Shown in pieces: positions 37,097 through 46,796 of a stretch of 46,858 nt of DNA; position 1 is the stretch's first letter, and the number at the start of each line of letters is the position of its first letter. The notes under the pieces are model-generated. The model saw only the letters and a list, made by a program, of their open reading frames with translations. It did no database searches and was not told where the DNA came from. The position numbers were made by a program, and so were the translations under genes. The stretch is from a bacterium (lineage in GTDB: Bacteria > Armatimonadota > Chthonomonadetes > Chthonomonadales > JAMCWF01), in assembly GCA_021842405.1 (NCBI GenBank), contig JAKBZR010000016.1:1-46858 (forward strand), in the 5' to 3' direction.

Positions 37097-39955
37097 TCAA
37101 AAAGGTGAAGAGCCATAAAATAGATAGAGCGGCACACCCTGTTTATCGGGCGGAACCACTATCTCCGCTATCCGGCCTCTTCTGCGCATTGCGATACGTT
37201 CTGGCTTACCGCGGCCGTTGCCCTTTGGATCGGTCACCCACCACTCCACCTCCGATATTTCGTACGGTAATCGAATCGTTACGCCAGCGTTAGGTATCGT
37301 TCCCAAAACATAAAGGAACCAGGCGCGTTCCACCTTTTGCGCCAAACTCTTTTCCGGCAGCGGTGCGAAGGTCAACGTGATCGGCTCATTTGAAAATTTA
37401 AACGAACGCCCATTGACCCGTATTCCCTGGGTTAGCTCTCCACTAAAGCCGATCAGTTGGCTGTCTCGATAGAGAAATGATAGGAACCGTTCACCTTCGT
37501 AAGAAATCCGGTAAGGCCCCAATTTGTCGTTTTGCAAGGATAAATGGGTGGGCGGCAGAACCGAAGCATCGAACTCCTCATCTTTCGGTCGGAAAAAGCC
37601 GCCCGGCCAGTTTTCTACCACCTGATAGGTGTGATGCGCCAGCGATACGGCGCCATTAGGCGATTCAGCAACGAACAGCGGGCTGGTGTTGGATACGGTT
37701 TCCGCCCAGCCCTCCCCTGCATCCGTATAGGCTCCCAATGCTGAGAGGAGGTAAAAGAGCGTGCGCGGGGCATCCGATGTGGAGCCGGATTGATCGTCGC
37801 GGGGTCGTGCGCCAAAGTAAAGGAGGGTTCCGCCCGCTCTGGTCTGCCGTAAGGTTCCAATCACCGGTGCACCCCGACCTTTTCCCAAAGTCGCAACGGC
37901 CTCGGTATCACCGGTAACCTCCGCCGGATAGACCAGATCCGGCAAAAGATGGGTGGGAACCCGAAAATCAGGCACCTTGCGCAGGCTGTTGCGGAAAATG
38001 ATTGACTGGTTTTCCGCATCGAAACCGCCAACTGCGGATTGGAGGCCGCCAAGCCCAAAAAGCCGCATAAAATCGTAGACGGCGGGATCACCCCCTTCAT
38101 GGTAAACGTCGGGTGGCGGACCGGTCCAAACCAAACGGCCTCCCCTTTCAACCAATTGCCGGAGCTTACGCAGCGTAGTTTTAAGTATCATCGGCTCGAA
38201 TAAAACGACAACGGTGCTGTACTCTCGATCCTTGATTTTAACCCGGCCATTCGGCGATATTCGCGCCCACTCGGCGAATTTCTCCTCCGTCAGATAGTCA
38301 CAGTAGCCGTACTGCACCATCCAACTGCCAAACCGCTCTTGAACCGAGTTTAAATCGAGTGGATAGAGGGCCAGCACCGGTGTTTTACGATGCTGCCAGC
38401 CCTGCACGAAACCGCAATGCCGCCGCTGGCCAGCTAATCCCATCGCGGCTGCCAGGTCCTCCATCCTTTCCGATACCGGAGCTGGGCTGCCCCAGTGACC
38501 CCAGTAGCCATAGGGCACCCGATTGAAATTGCCAAAGCTGCACGCCAATGCGGCGCCGTAGTAGTTGCGGTCAATGTATCCGCCTTCCGGGTGATCGGTG
38601 CCCATGCCGGTAAGATAGTCACCCCACCGAAAATAGTCGTAGCAAGCGGAAACGTTCTCCCGAATTGAGGAGGACCAATCATAGGCAGGCGTGTAATCGT
38701 AGCGGCTGATTGGAGCATCGGCAGGTGCCCAGGCGGCGTTCACATGGTCGCAAGTGGGTGATTCTTGCCAGGTTGCGTGCGCCCTCGTCCAAATCGGACG
38801 ATGGCCGAAGAGATTCTCTCCGTACTCCTTCGCTTTTATGAACAGATCCACCACCTGGTCTTCCAACAGACGGTAATAATCACGGCGGAATTTCCAGGTT
38901 GCGGCAATTTCGTGCGTAGAAGGCCCGAACACGTGCTGGGACATCTCCGGCTCACCGTTATGAGGGTGAAACCGGTGTTGCGCAAAGGCAAAATAGATTA
39001 AATATTTCTCGAAATTTCGATACCTTTCACCATGCGCCCGGCAATATGCGGCGATCAAGCCCGGTGTGATGTATCGGGTGGCAATTTCAGTGAGACCGAA
39101 ATGGTGCTGAAGATCCCAATCGAACTGGATGTGCATTTCGTCGGAGTAAAACCCGCGGTAGTCAATGCCGGCCGCTTTATGGCTATCCAACATCTGAGTT
39201 AAAAAATTAAGCGCATCGGGATGGAAATAATCCATCTCCTCCACATCGTAGCGAATCACCGCCATCACCCGGTTATGATGACGATGAGTGTGCGCCTTTC
39301 CACGGACGACACCGTGAACCGTTGCATAACCGGCGCCCGTCTTGTGATAGGAGCTTTCGTCTACAACCAGCTCGGCCCCGTCCGAAACATCCTCGATCTG
39401 ATCGGGATCAACCGTATAGTATCCCCCAAAGCCAACCGGCTCCTCGGTGAAGGCGTAAACGTGGACGGAGCGAACCGCCAACTTAGCCGGACCTTTATTG
39501 TGAAACCACTGCTTCTGCACTCTCATCGGCACTTCAAAAATTCCGTCCGGTTGCCGCTCCGCTTCCTGAAATTGATGAGTGATCCCACCGCGCCCCTTTT
39601 CTCGGAAATAGGCCGGGCCCAGATCCAGCGGCGATAATACGCTGGCCCCGAAACCGACCCCAGCACGCTGCGCCAACCCGCATAGTTGACTGAAAGCCTG
39701 GATGCATTGAGGGCTGGTCGGAAAATATTCGCGGCGATCCCCTCCGAAAAAGAAGTCGTAGGCTACCTGCGCCAGTGCCGCATCATAACCGCTCAATTTC
39801 TCAACAATATCGGCAATGCAGCCGTCAAAAGCGCGGACTCGGGCGGTCGGGTTCTGCGCCAGCATTTCCATCTCCTGATCGCTTGTAACGATCAGTGCGC
39901 CGCCGGCCTGCAGCATTTGCTGAACCAATGACGGCTTGTATATCCGCCGCTCCAT
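37097..39955 (-). CDS. large putative glycoside hydrolase-like protein of unassigned family with amidotransferase-like region
   Basis: AAGGAGGT upstream; TIM-barrel-like half with GFYSDEMHIQFDWD; Rossmann-like segment with VVLFEPMILKTTLRKLRQLVERGGRLVWTGPPPDVY; beta-rich C-terminus. Confidence 0.6.
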   Translation of the reverse strand: MERRIYKPSLVQQMLQAGGALIVTSDQEMEMLAQNPTARVRAFDGCIADIVEKLSGYDAALAQVAYDFFFGGDRREYFPTSPQCIQAFSQLCGLAQRAGVGFGASVLSPLDLGPAYFREKGRGGITHQFQEAERQPDGIFEVPMRVQKQWFHNKGPAKLAVRSVHVYAFTEEPVGFGGYYTVDPDQIEDVSDGAELVVDESSYHKTGAGYATVHGVVRGKAHTHRHHNRVMAVIRYDVEEMDYFHPDALNFLTQMLDSHKAAGIDYRGFYSDEMHIQFDWDLQHHFGLTEIATRYITPGLIAAYCRAHGERYRNFEKYLIYFAFAQHRFHPHNGEPEMSQHVFGPSTHEIAATWKFRRDYYRLLEDQVVDLFIKAKEYGENLFGHRPIWTRAHATWQESPTCDHVNAAWAPADAPISRYDYTPAYDWSSSIRENVSACYDYFRWGDYLTGMGTDHPEGGYIDRNYYGAALACSFGNFNRVPYGYWGHWGSPAPVSERMEDLAAAMGLAGQRRHCGFVQGWQHRKTPVLALYPLDLNSVQERFGSWMVQYGYCDYLTEEKFAEWARISPNGRVKIKDREYSTVVVLFEPMILKTTLRKLRQLVERGGRLVWTGPPPDVYHEGGDPAVYDFMRLFGLGGLQSAVGGFDAENQSIIFRNSLRKVPDFRVPTHLLPDLVYPAEVTGDTEAVATLGKGRGAPVIGTLRQTRAGGTLLYFGARPRDDQSGSTSDAPRTLFYLLSALGAYTDAGEGWAETVSNTSPLFVAESPNGAVSLAHHTYQVVENWPGGFFRPKDEEFDASVLPPTHLSLQNDKLGPYRISYEGERFLSFLYRDSQLIGFSGELTQGIRVNGRSFKFSNEPITLTFAPLPEKSLAQKVERAWFLYVLGTIPNAGVTIRLPYEISEVEWWVTDPKGNGRGKPERIAMRRRGRIAEIVVPPDKQGVPLYLFYGSSPF

Positions 39956-40020
39956 TCGCGTGACCTCCTTTTGACATTTAGAAACGTGTATTTATTACTT
40001 GGGACATATATTAATAGACA

Positions 40021-40155
40021 AATGAGAGTTCACTTCTTCTGGGATGATTTTGACAGCTTCTGCCCCCCCCACCCTCCCCCCCCCCATATAAACTTGGAGT
40101 GTGGACTCAGGTGAGAGCCTTCCACCTTAATTATCCAGAGAACAGAATCCATTCA
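40021..40155. mobile_element. degenerate family-A MITE-like element
   Basis: Left AATGAGAGTTCACTTCTTCTGGG, right CCAGAGAACAGAATCCATTCA; internal CCTTCCACCTTAATT and poly-C runs. Confidence 0.55.
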
Positions 40156-40244
40156 TAATGTCAAATATATTACGTCCGAAGTAATAATCGCTTATCCCCA
40201 ACGAACAAATGATCGAATTGCGATGCGATCATCTTGATGTTGAC

Positions 40245-43200
40245 TTATAGCTCAACCCATAAAGCCGGCAGAATCCTCACCGGGCCGATCAACCCGGATT
40301 GAGCCAGCGGGTCATTTTTATGCCAGAGACGCCAGGTCGTAAAAGTAAACCGGCCGGTTGGACTGGGCTTGCCATCCAGCAGCCACTGCGGCCATTTTTT
40401 CAGCGTTCCATCCGGGTTGCGATCGCTGTCCTCCGGCAACTGCTCGTCGCCGATCATCCGATTGATCCATAGATTGGTCAAGGCTATCTCCAAACTGTTT
40501 TCACCCGGCTTTAAGATTGAGGTGACGTCCAGACGGAAGGGCGGCTTCCAGAGGATGCCCAGCTCTTTTCCATTCAACCTCACCTCCGCCATCACCTCCA
40601 CCCTCCCCAAGTCCAGATAGGAGCGGTAATTCGGCTTAAAGTATTCAGCCGGGGCGGTGAAGGATTTGCGGTAGGTGGCGGTCCCGGAAAAGTAGCGCAC
40701 GCCCGGATCGGGATGTTCCGACCAGGAGATTAAATGATCCAGCGTGACATGATCCGGCGCGCCCCAGTCGGGTGGAAAAGCTAGATGCCATGATCCGGTA
40801 AGCTCGTACGGCTCCGGTATCTCGGCCACGTTGTAGCGATGCTCCGCCCCCGATTCCCATCGGACGAGATACTGCCCCTTTGTGTAGATCTCCAAAGCCG
40901 ACTGTGGAAACGCGGTTGTCTTGAGAGGGACGGCCTCCATGATCGCTTCCGGAGCATGAAATTGAAAAATCTCCCCGTCGTACGCCTGCCCGGTAACCGG
41001 TTTCCCCTCCCAGAGGTACTGGACTTTCAGCGTTTTCACGATATTGGGCGCTGGATCGCCGGTTATCGCCATTTCAACAACCGGAAAGCTTTGCTGCCCA
41101 TTATGCGCCATCGAAGAGACGATTGCGGTCATATTACGGGTGCGCTTGGGATCGCCCAACACGCCGTACAGGGCGCTCTGGACGACAACCGGCAACGGGG
41201 CGTGGAATTGGAACATCTCCCCGTCCTGGTATTCGGCAGCAACCGGCTTCCCGTTCCAAAGGTAGCTAACCTGAAGCGTTTTAACGACCCCATACGCCGG
41301 ATCGCCGGTCTTTGCCATCTCTACAACTGGAAATTCGAGCCGACCCTCTCTCACCCACTTCGCTACGACGGTGGTTACATCGCGGGTGCGCTTGGGATCG
41401 CCTGGAATTCCATAAGTGGCATGCTCTATGGTAATCGCAGCCCGCTTTCTGTTTTTTTCTAAATCCCAGAGTATCTTGTTATTACGACTTGCTAGAACAA
41501 TGCCACCGGTGGAGCGCGATTTTCGCCGAAACACGATGAACCGAGAACCCTTCCACTCCAGGTCGAGATGCAGCCGCGTCCCCTCTTTGACCTCTTTCCA
41601 GGCAATGGCCGGCTGAATTTTCCCGGTTATTGGATCCCAAATCTCCGGCTGTCGGTTTTTCACTCGAAAGGTGCAGATTGATTGCACCGCCCATTCGTTC
41701 GGATTGACAACGAAGTAGATGTCCGCATCCTTGGTTTTACGGTGAGTGAAGTTTAAACTTTTGTCGGAAGTAAAATCGGGCGGCACGCCTTTCTCGGCGA
41801 GATACTGCACCGGTGTTTTGTCGGATGCAATCTTCCCGCTGCCCCAGAGCTCATCGGCCAGCCTCTGAACCTCAGCATCGCATTGAGGATAGCTCACCAG
41901 GCTAGGTGATCTCAGCGGCCTTTCCCCGACAATCGTCGCCCCGGCCTCAACCAGCTCTTTGATCTTTCCGAGAAGCTCCGGCGTCATTGTTTGAGAAGAT
42001 GAGATTGCCAGCAATCGGTAGCTCATCCCATCCGGCATAGTGAGCCGGCCGTTTTTAACGGTCATCCGGGTGATCACCGCATCGGCCGGGCAGCCGTCAA
42101 AATTGTAGCCTGGACGTGAGAGGGGCGGCATTGAATTACTGGGTGGATTGAAGTTCCTTGGCGCTCCTTCGGGCTGCAGGTAGCAGATGTCGGCCACGAA
42201 CCACCCCTGTCTCAATAGATGCTGGCAGCGTGCGAGGTAGTCATGCCACGGCCTCGATTGCTCCCACCACGTCTCAGTTCGCTCATAATGCAGCCCCCAT
42301 GGGCCCATTGACATACCGGGAGCGTAATGAGGATTCACCCACGGCTGCATGGCGTAGCGATGGACAACGAATCGGTTGATTCCCTGGCAAAACGCCCAGT
42401 CGCCGATGTCCTTAACCACCGCCGGGTGCCCTTGCCACTTCTCATTGGCGTCAGCCGTAAAAGTTTCCATCCCGATAATCGGGTGTCCATAAACGTGTCC
42501 AGCCGATGTCATCTCAATAACCGTCTCGCCGGCGCCGAACCGAGACCATGACCAGAGCTCGCCCATCGGCTCAACCGCCTGGCCGCCATAGATCAGCTCA
42601 TTGACCGGCACGCCGGAGTAACCCTCGATGGAGAGCCGCATGCCGTGTTTCTCAGCCAGATCCCGCATATAGCCCGCATAGTTTTCCACCAACAGCTCCG
42701 AAATGGTCTTTCGAAAATCCCATAAGAAGCGCTGGGACTTTTCCAAGGTATCCACGACCAATCCGCTGATTACCGGCAGATACGGAAGGAGATCATAACC
42801 GCGAAGTCGCTTGAAATCGGACCGGAATTCGGCGGTCCAGTTTTGCGAGCCGGTTTCCCAGCTATCAATGTGAGTTGAAATAAACGCATTGCCGGCCAGA
42901 TCGCCGACATCCTGGATCAGCTTGCCGATGAAGGCGTCGAAGTGAAATTCGGTGGCGCGGCGGCTGAGCTTGTCGGTCTCCAGCCCCAAACCGCTGGGCG
43001 GCGCCGGATGATTGTCCACGCCGGTATTGGTATAGCCGAAACGGACGATGGTCCATTTACCGGCTGGCGCCTCCCAATTCAGGCGGCCGTCAGCAGCCAT
43101 ATTGCTGGAAATATCTATAACCCGCTGTCCGCTCACGCACTGGTTAGCTGAGATAGGCGGCCACTCAGCCGGCGCCGGTAAATTATCCTGCACCGTAAAT

Positions 43201-43847
43201 TCAGCGAATCCTTCGATATTGGGAATTCGATAGGGATGGCCCGCAAGATCATCAGCCGGAGTCGGAAAGGCCAGCACCGCGATATCCCGATAAAAACGAT
43301 CAGTCGCCGTCGGTTGTGGCAGCGACTGGCTTATGGAGGAGCCGCCATTCACTTGAATTTGAGTCCACACAACCTTTTGCATAGCCAGCTCCGGCGTAAC
43401 CCAGGGACCGCCGCTGCCGCACCAGCCGGCGTCATTGTTCATATTGACCTGTAACCCCAGCCGGCTCGCCTCCGAGCACACGTGTTTAAACAATTTTTGC
43501 CACTCCGCGCCGGCAAAGCTCACCGGGCCGGGCGGGGTGCCCTGATCCACCTCCATGATTAAAACACCGCCGATTCCAGCGCGCTGCATCGCCTCCAGGT
43601 CGGCGGTAATCCCCTCCCGCGTAATGTTGCCGTAGAGCCAAAACCAGTAGACCCAAGGTCGGGCTTCGGTCGGCGGGTTTAGAAAGGTTTTGGCCAACTC
43701 GCTCGCCGGTATTTGGAACGATTGATTGAATGTTTCAGATGATGGCAAAACTTGGATACCCCAAGCATTCTCCGGTCGGTAAGCCAAAAAACCGGCAGTC
43801 GTCCAGCCAAGCAGCTTTAAGAATTCCCGTCGTTTCATATCGGACAT
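40245..43847 (-). CDS. GH106-like alpha-L-rhamnosidase, Tat-like signal
   Basis: MKRREFLKLLGWTTAGFLAY; PPTEARPWVYWFWLYGNITREGITADLEAMQRAGIGGVLIMEVDQG, LGLQVNMNNDAGWCGSGGPWVTPELAMQKVVWT; C-terminal jelly-roll (YRSYLDLGRVEVMAEVRLNGKELGILWKPPFRLDVTSILKPGENSLEIALTNLWINRMIGD). Confidence 0.88.
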   Translation of the reverse strand: MSDMKRREFLKLLGWTTAGFLAYRPENAWGIQVLPSSETFNQSFQIPASELAKTFLNPPTEARPWVYWFWLYGNITREGITADLEAMQRAGIGGVLIMEVDQGTPPGPVSFAGAEWQKLFKHVCSEASRLGLQVNMNNDAGWCGSGGPWVTPELAMQKVVWTQIQVNGGSSISQSLPQPTATDRFYRDIAVLAFPTPADDLAGHPYRIPNIEGFAEFTVQDNLPAPAEWPPISANQCVSGQRVIDISSNMAADGRLNWEAPAGKWTIVRFGYTNTGVDNHPAPPSGLGLETDKLSRRATEFHFDAFIGKLIQDVGDLAGNAFISTHIDSWETGSQNWTAEFRSDFKRLRGYDLLPYLPVISGLVVDTLEKSQRFLWDFRKTISELLVENYAGYMRDLAEKHGMRLSIEGYSGVPVNELIYGGQAVEPMGELWSWSRFGAGETVIEMTSAGHVYGHPIIGMETFTADANEKWQGHPAVVKDIGDWAFCQGINRFVVHRYAMQPWVNPHYAPGMSMGPWGLHYERTETWWEQSRPWHDYLARCQHLLRQGWFVADICYLQPEGAPRNFNPPSNSMPPLSRPGYNFDGCPADAVITRMTVKNGRLTMPDGMSYRLLAISSSQTMTPELLGKIKELVEAGATIVGERPLRSPSLVSYPQCDAEVQRLADELWGSGKIASDKTPVQYLAEKGVPPDFTSDKSLNFTHRKTKDADIYFVVNPNEWAVQSICTFRVKNRQPEIWDPITGKIQPAIAWKEVKEGTRLHLDLEWKGSRFIVFRRKSRSTGGIVLASRNNKILWDLEKNRKRAAITIEHATYGIPGDPKRTRDVTTVVAKWVREGRLEFPVVEMAKTGDPAYGVVKTLQVSYLWNGKPVAAEYQDGEMFQFHAPLPVVVQSALYGVLGDPKRTRNMTAIVSSMAHNGQQSFPVVEMAITGDPAPNIVKTLKVQYLWEGKPVTGQAYDGEIFQFHAPEAIMEAVPLKTTAFPQSALEIYTKGQYLVRWESGAEHRYNVAEIPEPYELTGSWHLAFPPDWGAPDHVTLDHLISWSEHPDPGVRYFSGTATYRKSFTAPAEYFKPNYRSYLDLGRVEVMAEVRLNGKELGILWKPPFRLDVTSILKPGENSLEIALTNLWINRMIGDEQLPEDSDRNPDGTLKKWPQWLLDGKPSPTGRFTFTTWRLWHKNDPLAQSGLIGPVRILPALWVEL

Positions 43848-43864
43848 AACTCGCTCCTTCTAAA

Positions 43865-45367
43865 TTAAAGTGAAACCGCCTCAAACGGCCATTTAAGTAG
43901 TTTTGCAACCTTCTCAAACATGCCTGCATTGTGGCCCACCGACATCGCGAAGTGATGGGTTGGACCCAATGCAAACCACTCGTTCATGAACTGTGAGGGT
44001 AGTTTTGCAAATTTAACCGGCGTCATCGTGTTGCCGATTCGCAAGATTTCACCGTTGGTCGCCTCCCCCTGATTCACGATCATTTTCAGCCGGCCGTCTC
44101 CGGTCTGAGTGATACCTAACGTGGTAATCGGTCCGGTTTTCACCTTTGCCTCCACCGATACGCCGCTGCCCCACTTGCCGTGATAAAGCCCCATGCCGCG
44201 AAGGATGGGCTTGCCGTCCGATATACCGATATGGAAGGGGCCGTCGTGACCCATCAAGATCGTCTGATCCACAAAATCGGTGGCTACAATTTCACTATAG
44301 CTGCCGCCCACGCCCAGCGTATCGCAAATCTTCATCGCGATGCCGGTCTTCATATCGCCCTCACCGGAGCAGGGAACGCCGCCTGCGGTCAGCAGCGAAT
44401 GGCCCAGGATAAACGCCTCCTGCAGCACCTGGTACTCGTTTCCCTCATAGCCGCGATAATAGTAGGTTAAAGCATCCAGGTCATGCTCCTTCACCATCTT
44501 TTCTTCCGCCACCGCAACCCGGCAAGCCCGCTCGAGCTGATCCGGGGTGGGGCGACGCGCCAGCGGATCGGACGGCGAATCCTCGCTGATGATGAACATC
44601 TGTTCGACTTCCTCCTGCTTGCGCTGAACCTCTTCGCTCGTCACTCTCGGCATGTAGCTCATCAGATCGCACATCTCTAAAATCTCGACATGCATTCCGG
44701 TCTGCGCCTGGATCATCGTGAAATCGCTGTACATATCGAGCATGCCGGGATAGGTGTGGCCCAGAAATCCCATCCGACCATATTGCAATGTCCGAACGGC
44801 CGAAGCGGCACGTGCCCACTCTTCGATCTCCCTCCAAGCCTGCATAGCGTCCGGGTGGTCCGCCGTCGCCTCATTTGCCGGTGAAATGGCCGGCGTTTTC
44901 GCCAGTCCCAGCAGCCCGCTCACCAAATGAAATGGAATACCGAAGCGCGTAAAGGCGTTCGCGATCTCCGGCACGCAGCACGCGCAGCAATGAGCCAGCC
45001 ATTCGCCAGTGGTGGTTTTGGCATAGTTCATCCGCTCGGCCGGCTGTAAATTGAGAACGACCACCGGCCGTCGGCAAATCTGCGGGATCGCGATATGGGT
45101 AGCGCTCATGGCGTAGGTGGCAACGTGGCAAAAGATGATATCCACGTTAGCGGCATTAAATTGCCTGGCAACCTCCTGCGCCCTCGCTTCATCATCCACC
45201 ATACCGCCATTGACAACATCGCCCCATCGCGACAGTCGGCCCTCGATGAATCGGTTGTACTCGTTGAGGCGTTCGAGTAGGCCGCTGAATTGGTCCCAGT
45301 AATGGGCATGACCGATTGAGTAGAGGCCGATGCACGGCTTCTGGATCAGCTTGATTTTATTCATCAT
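43865..45367 (-). CDS. L-arabinose/L-fucose isomerase-like protein
   Basis: IGLYSIGHAHYWDQFSGLLERL, VDIIFCHVATYAMSATHIAIPQICRRPVVVLNLQPAERMNY, SGEGDMKTGIAMKICDTLGVGGSYSEIVATDF, GHDGPFHIGISDGKPILRGMGLYHGKWGSGVSVEAKVKTGPITTLG. Confidence 0.85.
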   Translation of the reverse strand: MMNKIKLIQKPCIGLYSIGHAHYWDQFSGLLERLNEYNRFIEGRLSRWGDVVNGGMVDDEARAQEVARQFNAANVDIIFCHVATYAMSATHIAIPQICRRPVVVLNLQPAERMNYAKTTTGEWLAHCCACCVPEIANAFTRFGIPFHLVSGLLGLAKTPAISPANEATADHPDAMQAWREIEEWARAASAVRTLQYGRMGFLGHTYPGMLDMYSDFTMIQAQTGMHVEILEMCDLMSYMPRVTSEEVQRKQEEVEQMFIISEDSPSDPLARRPTPDQLERACRVAVAEEKMVKEHDLDALTYYYRGYEGNEYQVLQEAFILGHSLLTAGGVPCSGEGDMKTGIAMKICDTLGVGGSYSEIVATDFVDQTILMGHDGPFHIGISDGKPILRGMGLYHGKWGSGVSVEAKVKTGPITTLGITQTGDGRLKMIVNQGEATNGEILRIGNTMTPVKFAKLPSQFMNEWFALGPTHHFAMSVGHNAGMFEKVAKLLKWPFEAVSL

Positions 45368-45404
45368 CACACTTTCCACCTTGTACACCTCCGGCCGACC
45401 TTAC

Positions 45405-45728
45405 GAATATGCTGAAAAATACGGTGCCCCCCACCAGTCGTCATTCCGGGGACGCGAAGCGGAACCCGGAATCCAGTGGAGCATCTATCTCAAAATCCGA
45501 ACATTTCGCAGTTTTGTCATTGCGAGCGACCACCGGGAGCGAAGCAATCCCCTTCGTCAATGAGGAGATTGCTTCGTCGCCGCTTCGCGGCTTCTCGCAA
45601 TGACAGGATGACGTCAGTATTTCTGCCCCCGGTAGGATAAGGACTGGATTCCCGCCATCCACTCCACTGGAGTGGAACCATGCGGGAATGACGAAGCAAC
45701 GGGCTCCAGCGACTTTTTAACAACCTTT
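45405..45728. mobile_element. composite family-B repeat element with GTCATTGCGAGCGA..GCGAAGCAATC-type internal palindrome
   Basis: Outer ends AATATGCTGAAAAATACGG...GTCGTCATTCCGGGG and GCGGGAATGACGAAGCAACGGGCTCCAGCGACTTTTTAACAACC; internal inverted TTGCGAGCGACCACCGGGAGCGAAGCAATCCCC / GAGATTGCTTCGTCGCCGCTTCGCGGCTTCTCGCAATGAC. Confidence 0.65.
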
Positions 45729-45749
45729 AATTCGATTTCATTAATTTGA

Positions 45750-46796
45750 TCATGCCGCCAAAAAGTTGCCGAAGCCGATCACGATGGTCGAAAATATGAG
45801 CACTCCGATGCCCGCCCATACCAGCCGCTTCGTTACCGGTTTTACCCCCTTCCACTCATGAAAGAACAGACCCCACAGGTTGCTGAAAACGATGATGAAC
45901 GCCATGTGGATGGACCAGCTTGAAAAGTTGTAACGCCCCAGCTTGGTAGTTCCCATGCCGTAAAAGAAAAACTGGCCGTACCAGATCACCCCGGCCAAAC
46001 CGGCAAAGAAATAGTTCGATGCAAGCTGCCCGCCGCTGCCGGTGATATAATCACCGGCCGATCTGTTTTTTATGTTTAAGATCGCGCACCAGATCAGGTT
46101 AGTTAAAAATCCACCAGCCATGATCGGCACGAATACCGAGTTATTCTGGTAGACACCGTCAGCGCCCGTCTTCAATGCCATATGAGCGATCGGCGCGCCG
46201 ACGGCTAACCCGAAGGCCATGCATGCGCTCATCACACCAGCAAAAGTCGCCACCAGGAACCCTTTCGTTAAATCAAACTCCTGGATGATGCTCCGCTTTT
46301 CCGCGTCGCTCAGCTCGCGCTCCTTATGAATGCCAGCCAAACCACAGACCGCAATCCCAACCAAGCACACAATGACTCCCAGCATCACGGTTCGGCCGGA
46401 ATTGGTGGCTATCATCTGCATAAAACGACCTTCAAAAATGGGCGGAATGATGGTGCCGAACACGGCGCAAAACCCGAGAGCCATCGCGTAGCCCAGCGAC
46501 ATCCCGAGATACCGCATGCTCAGTCCAAACGTGAGACCGCCGATCCCCCACAATGCTCCGAACAGAAAGGCTAACCATACGCTGCTAGGCGGGCTGCTCG
46601 ATAAGACAGTGAGAAGATGCGGAGTGGTTAACCAGGCGATCGCCCACGGCATGATCATCCAGGCCAATACCCCCTGAATCAGCCAGTAGCTCTCCCAAGC
46701 CCATTGGCGAACTTTACGGAAAGGAATATAAAAACTGCCGGCCGCGAATCCACCCACCGAATGAAGAAAGACACCCAGGAATGGGCTTGGGTTCAT
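45750..46796 (-). CDS. rhaT: L-rhamnose/proton symporter RhaT family
   Basis: LGVFLHSVGGFAAGSFYIPFRKVRQWAWESYWLIQGVLAWMIMPWAIAWLTTP, LGYAMALGFCAVFGTIIPPIFEG, AGVIWYGQFFFYGMGTTKLG..NFSSWSIHMAFIIVFSNLWGL. Confidence 0.93.
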   Translation of the reverse strand: MNPSPFLGVFLHSVGGFAAGSFYIPFRKVRQWAWESYWLIQGVLAWMIMPWAIAWLTTPHLLTVLSSSPPSSVWLAFLFGALWGIGGLTFGLSMRYLGMSLGYAMALGFCAVFGTIIPPIFEGRFMQMIATNSGRTVMLGVIVCLVGIAVCGLAGIHKERELSDAEKRSIIQEFDLTKGFLVATFAGVMSACMAFGLAVGAPIAHMALKTGADGVYQNNSVFVPIMAGGFLTNLIWCAILNIKNRSAGDYITGSGGQLASNYFFAGLAGVIWYGQFFFYGMGTTKLGRYNFSSWSIHMAFIIVFSNLWGLFFHEWKGVKPVTKRLVWAGIGVLIFSTIVIGFGNFLAA

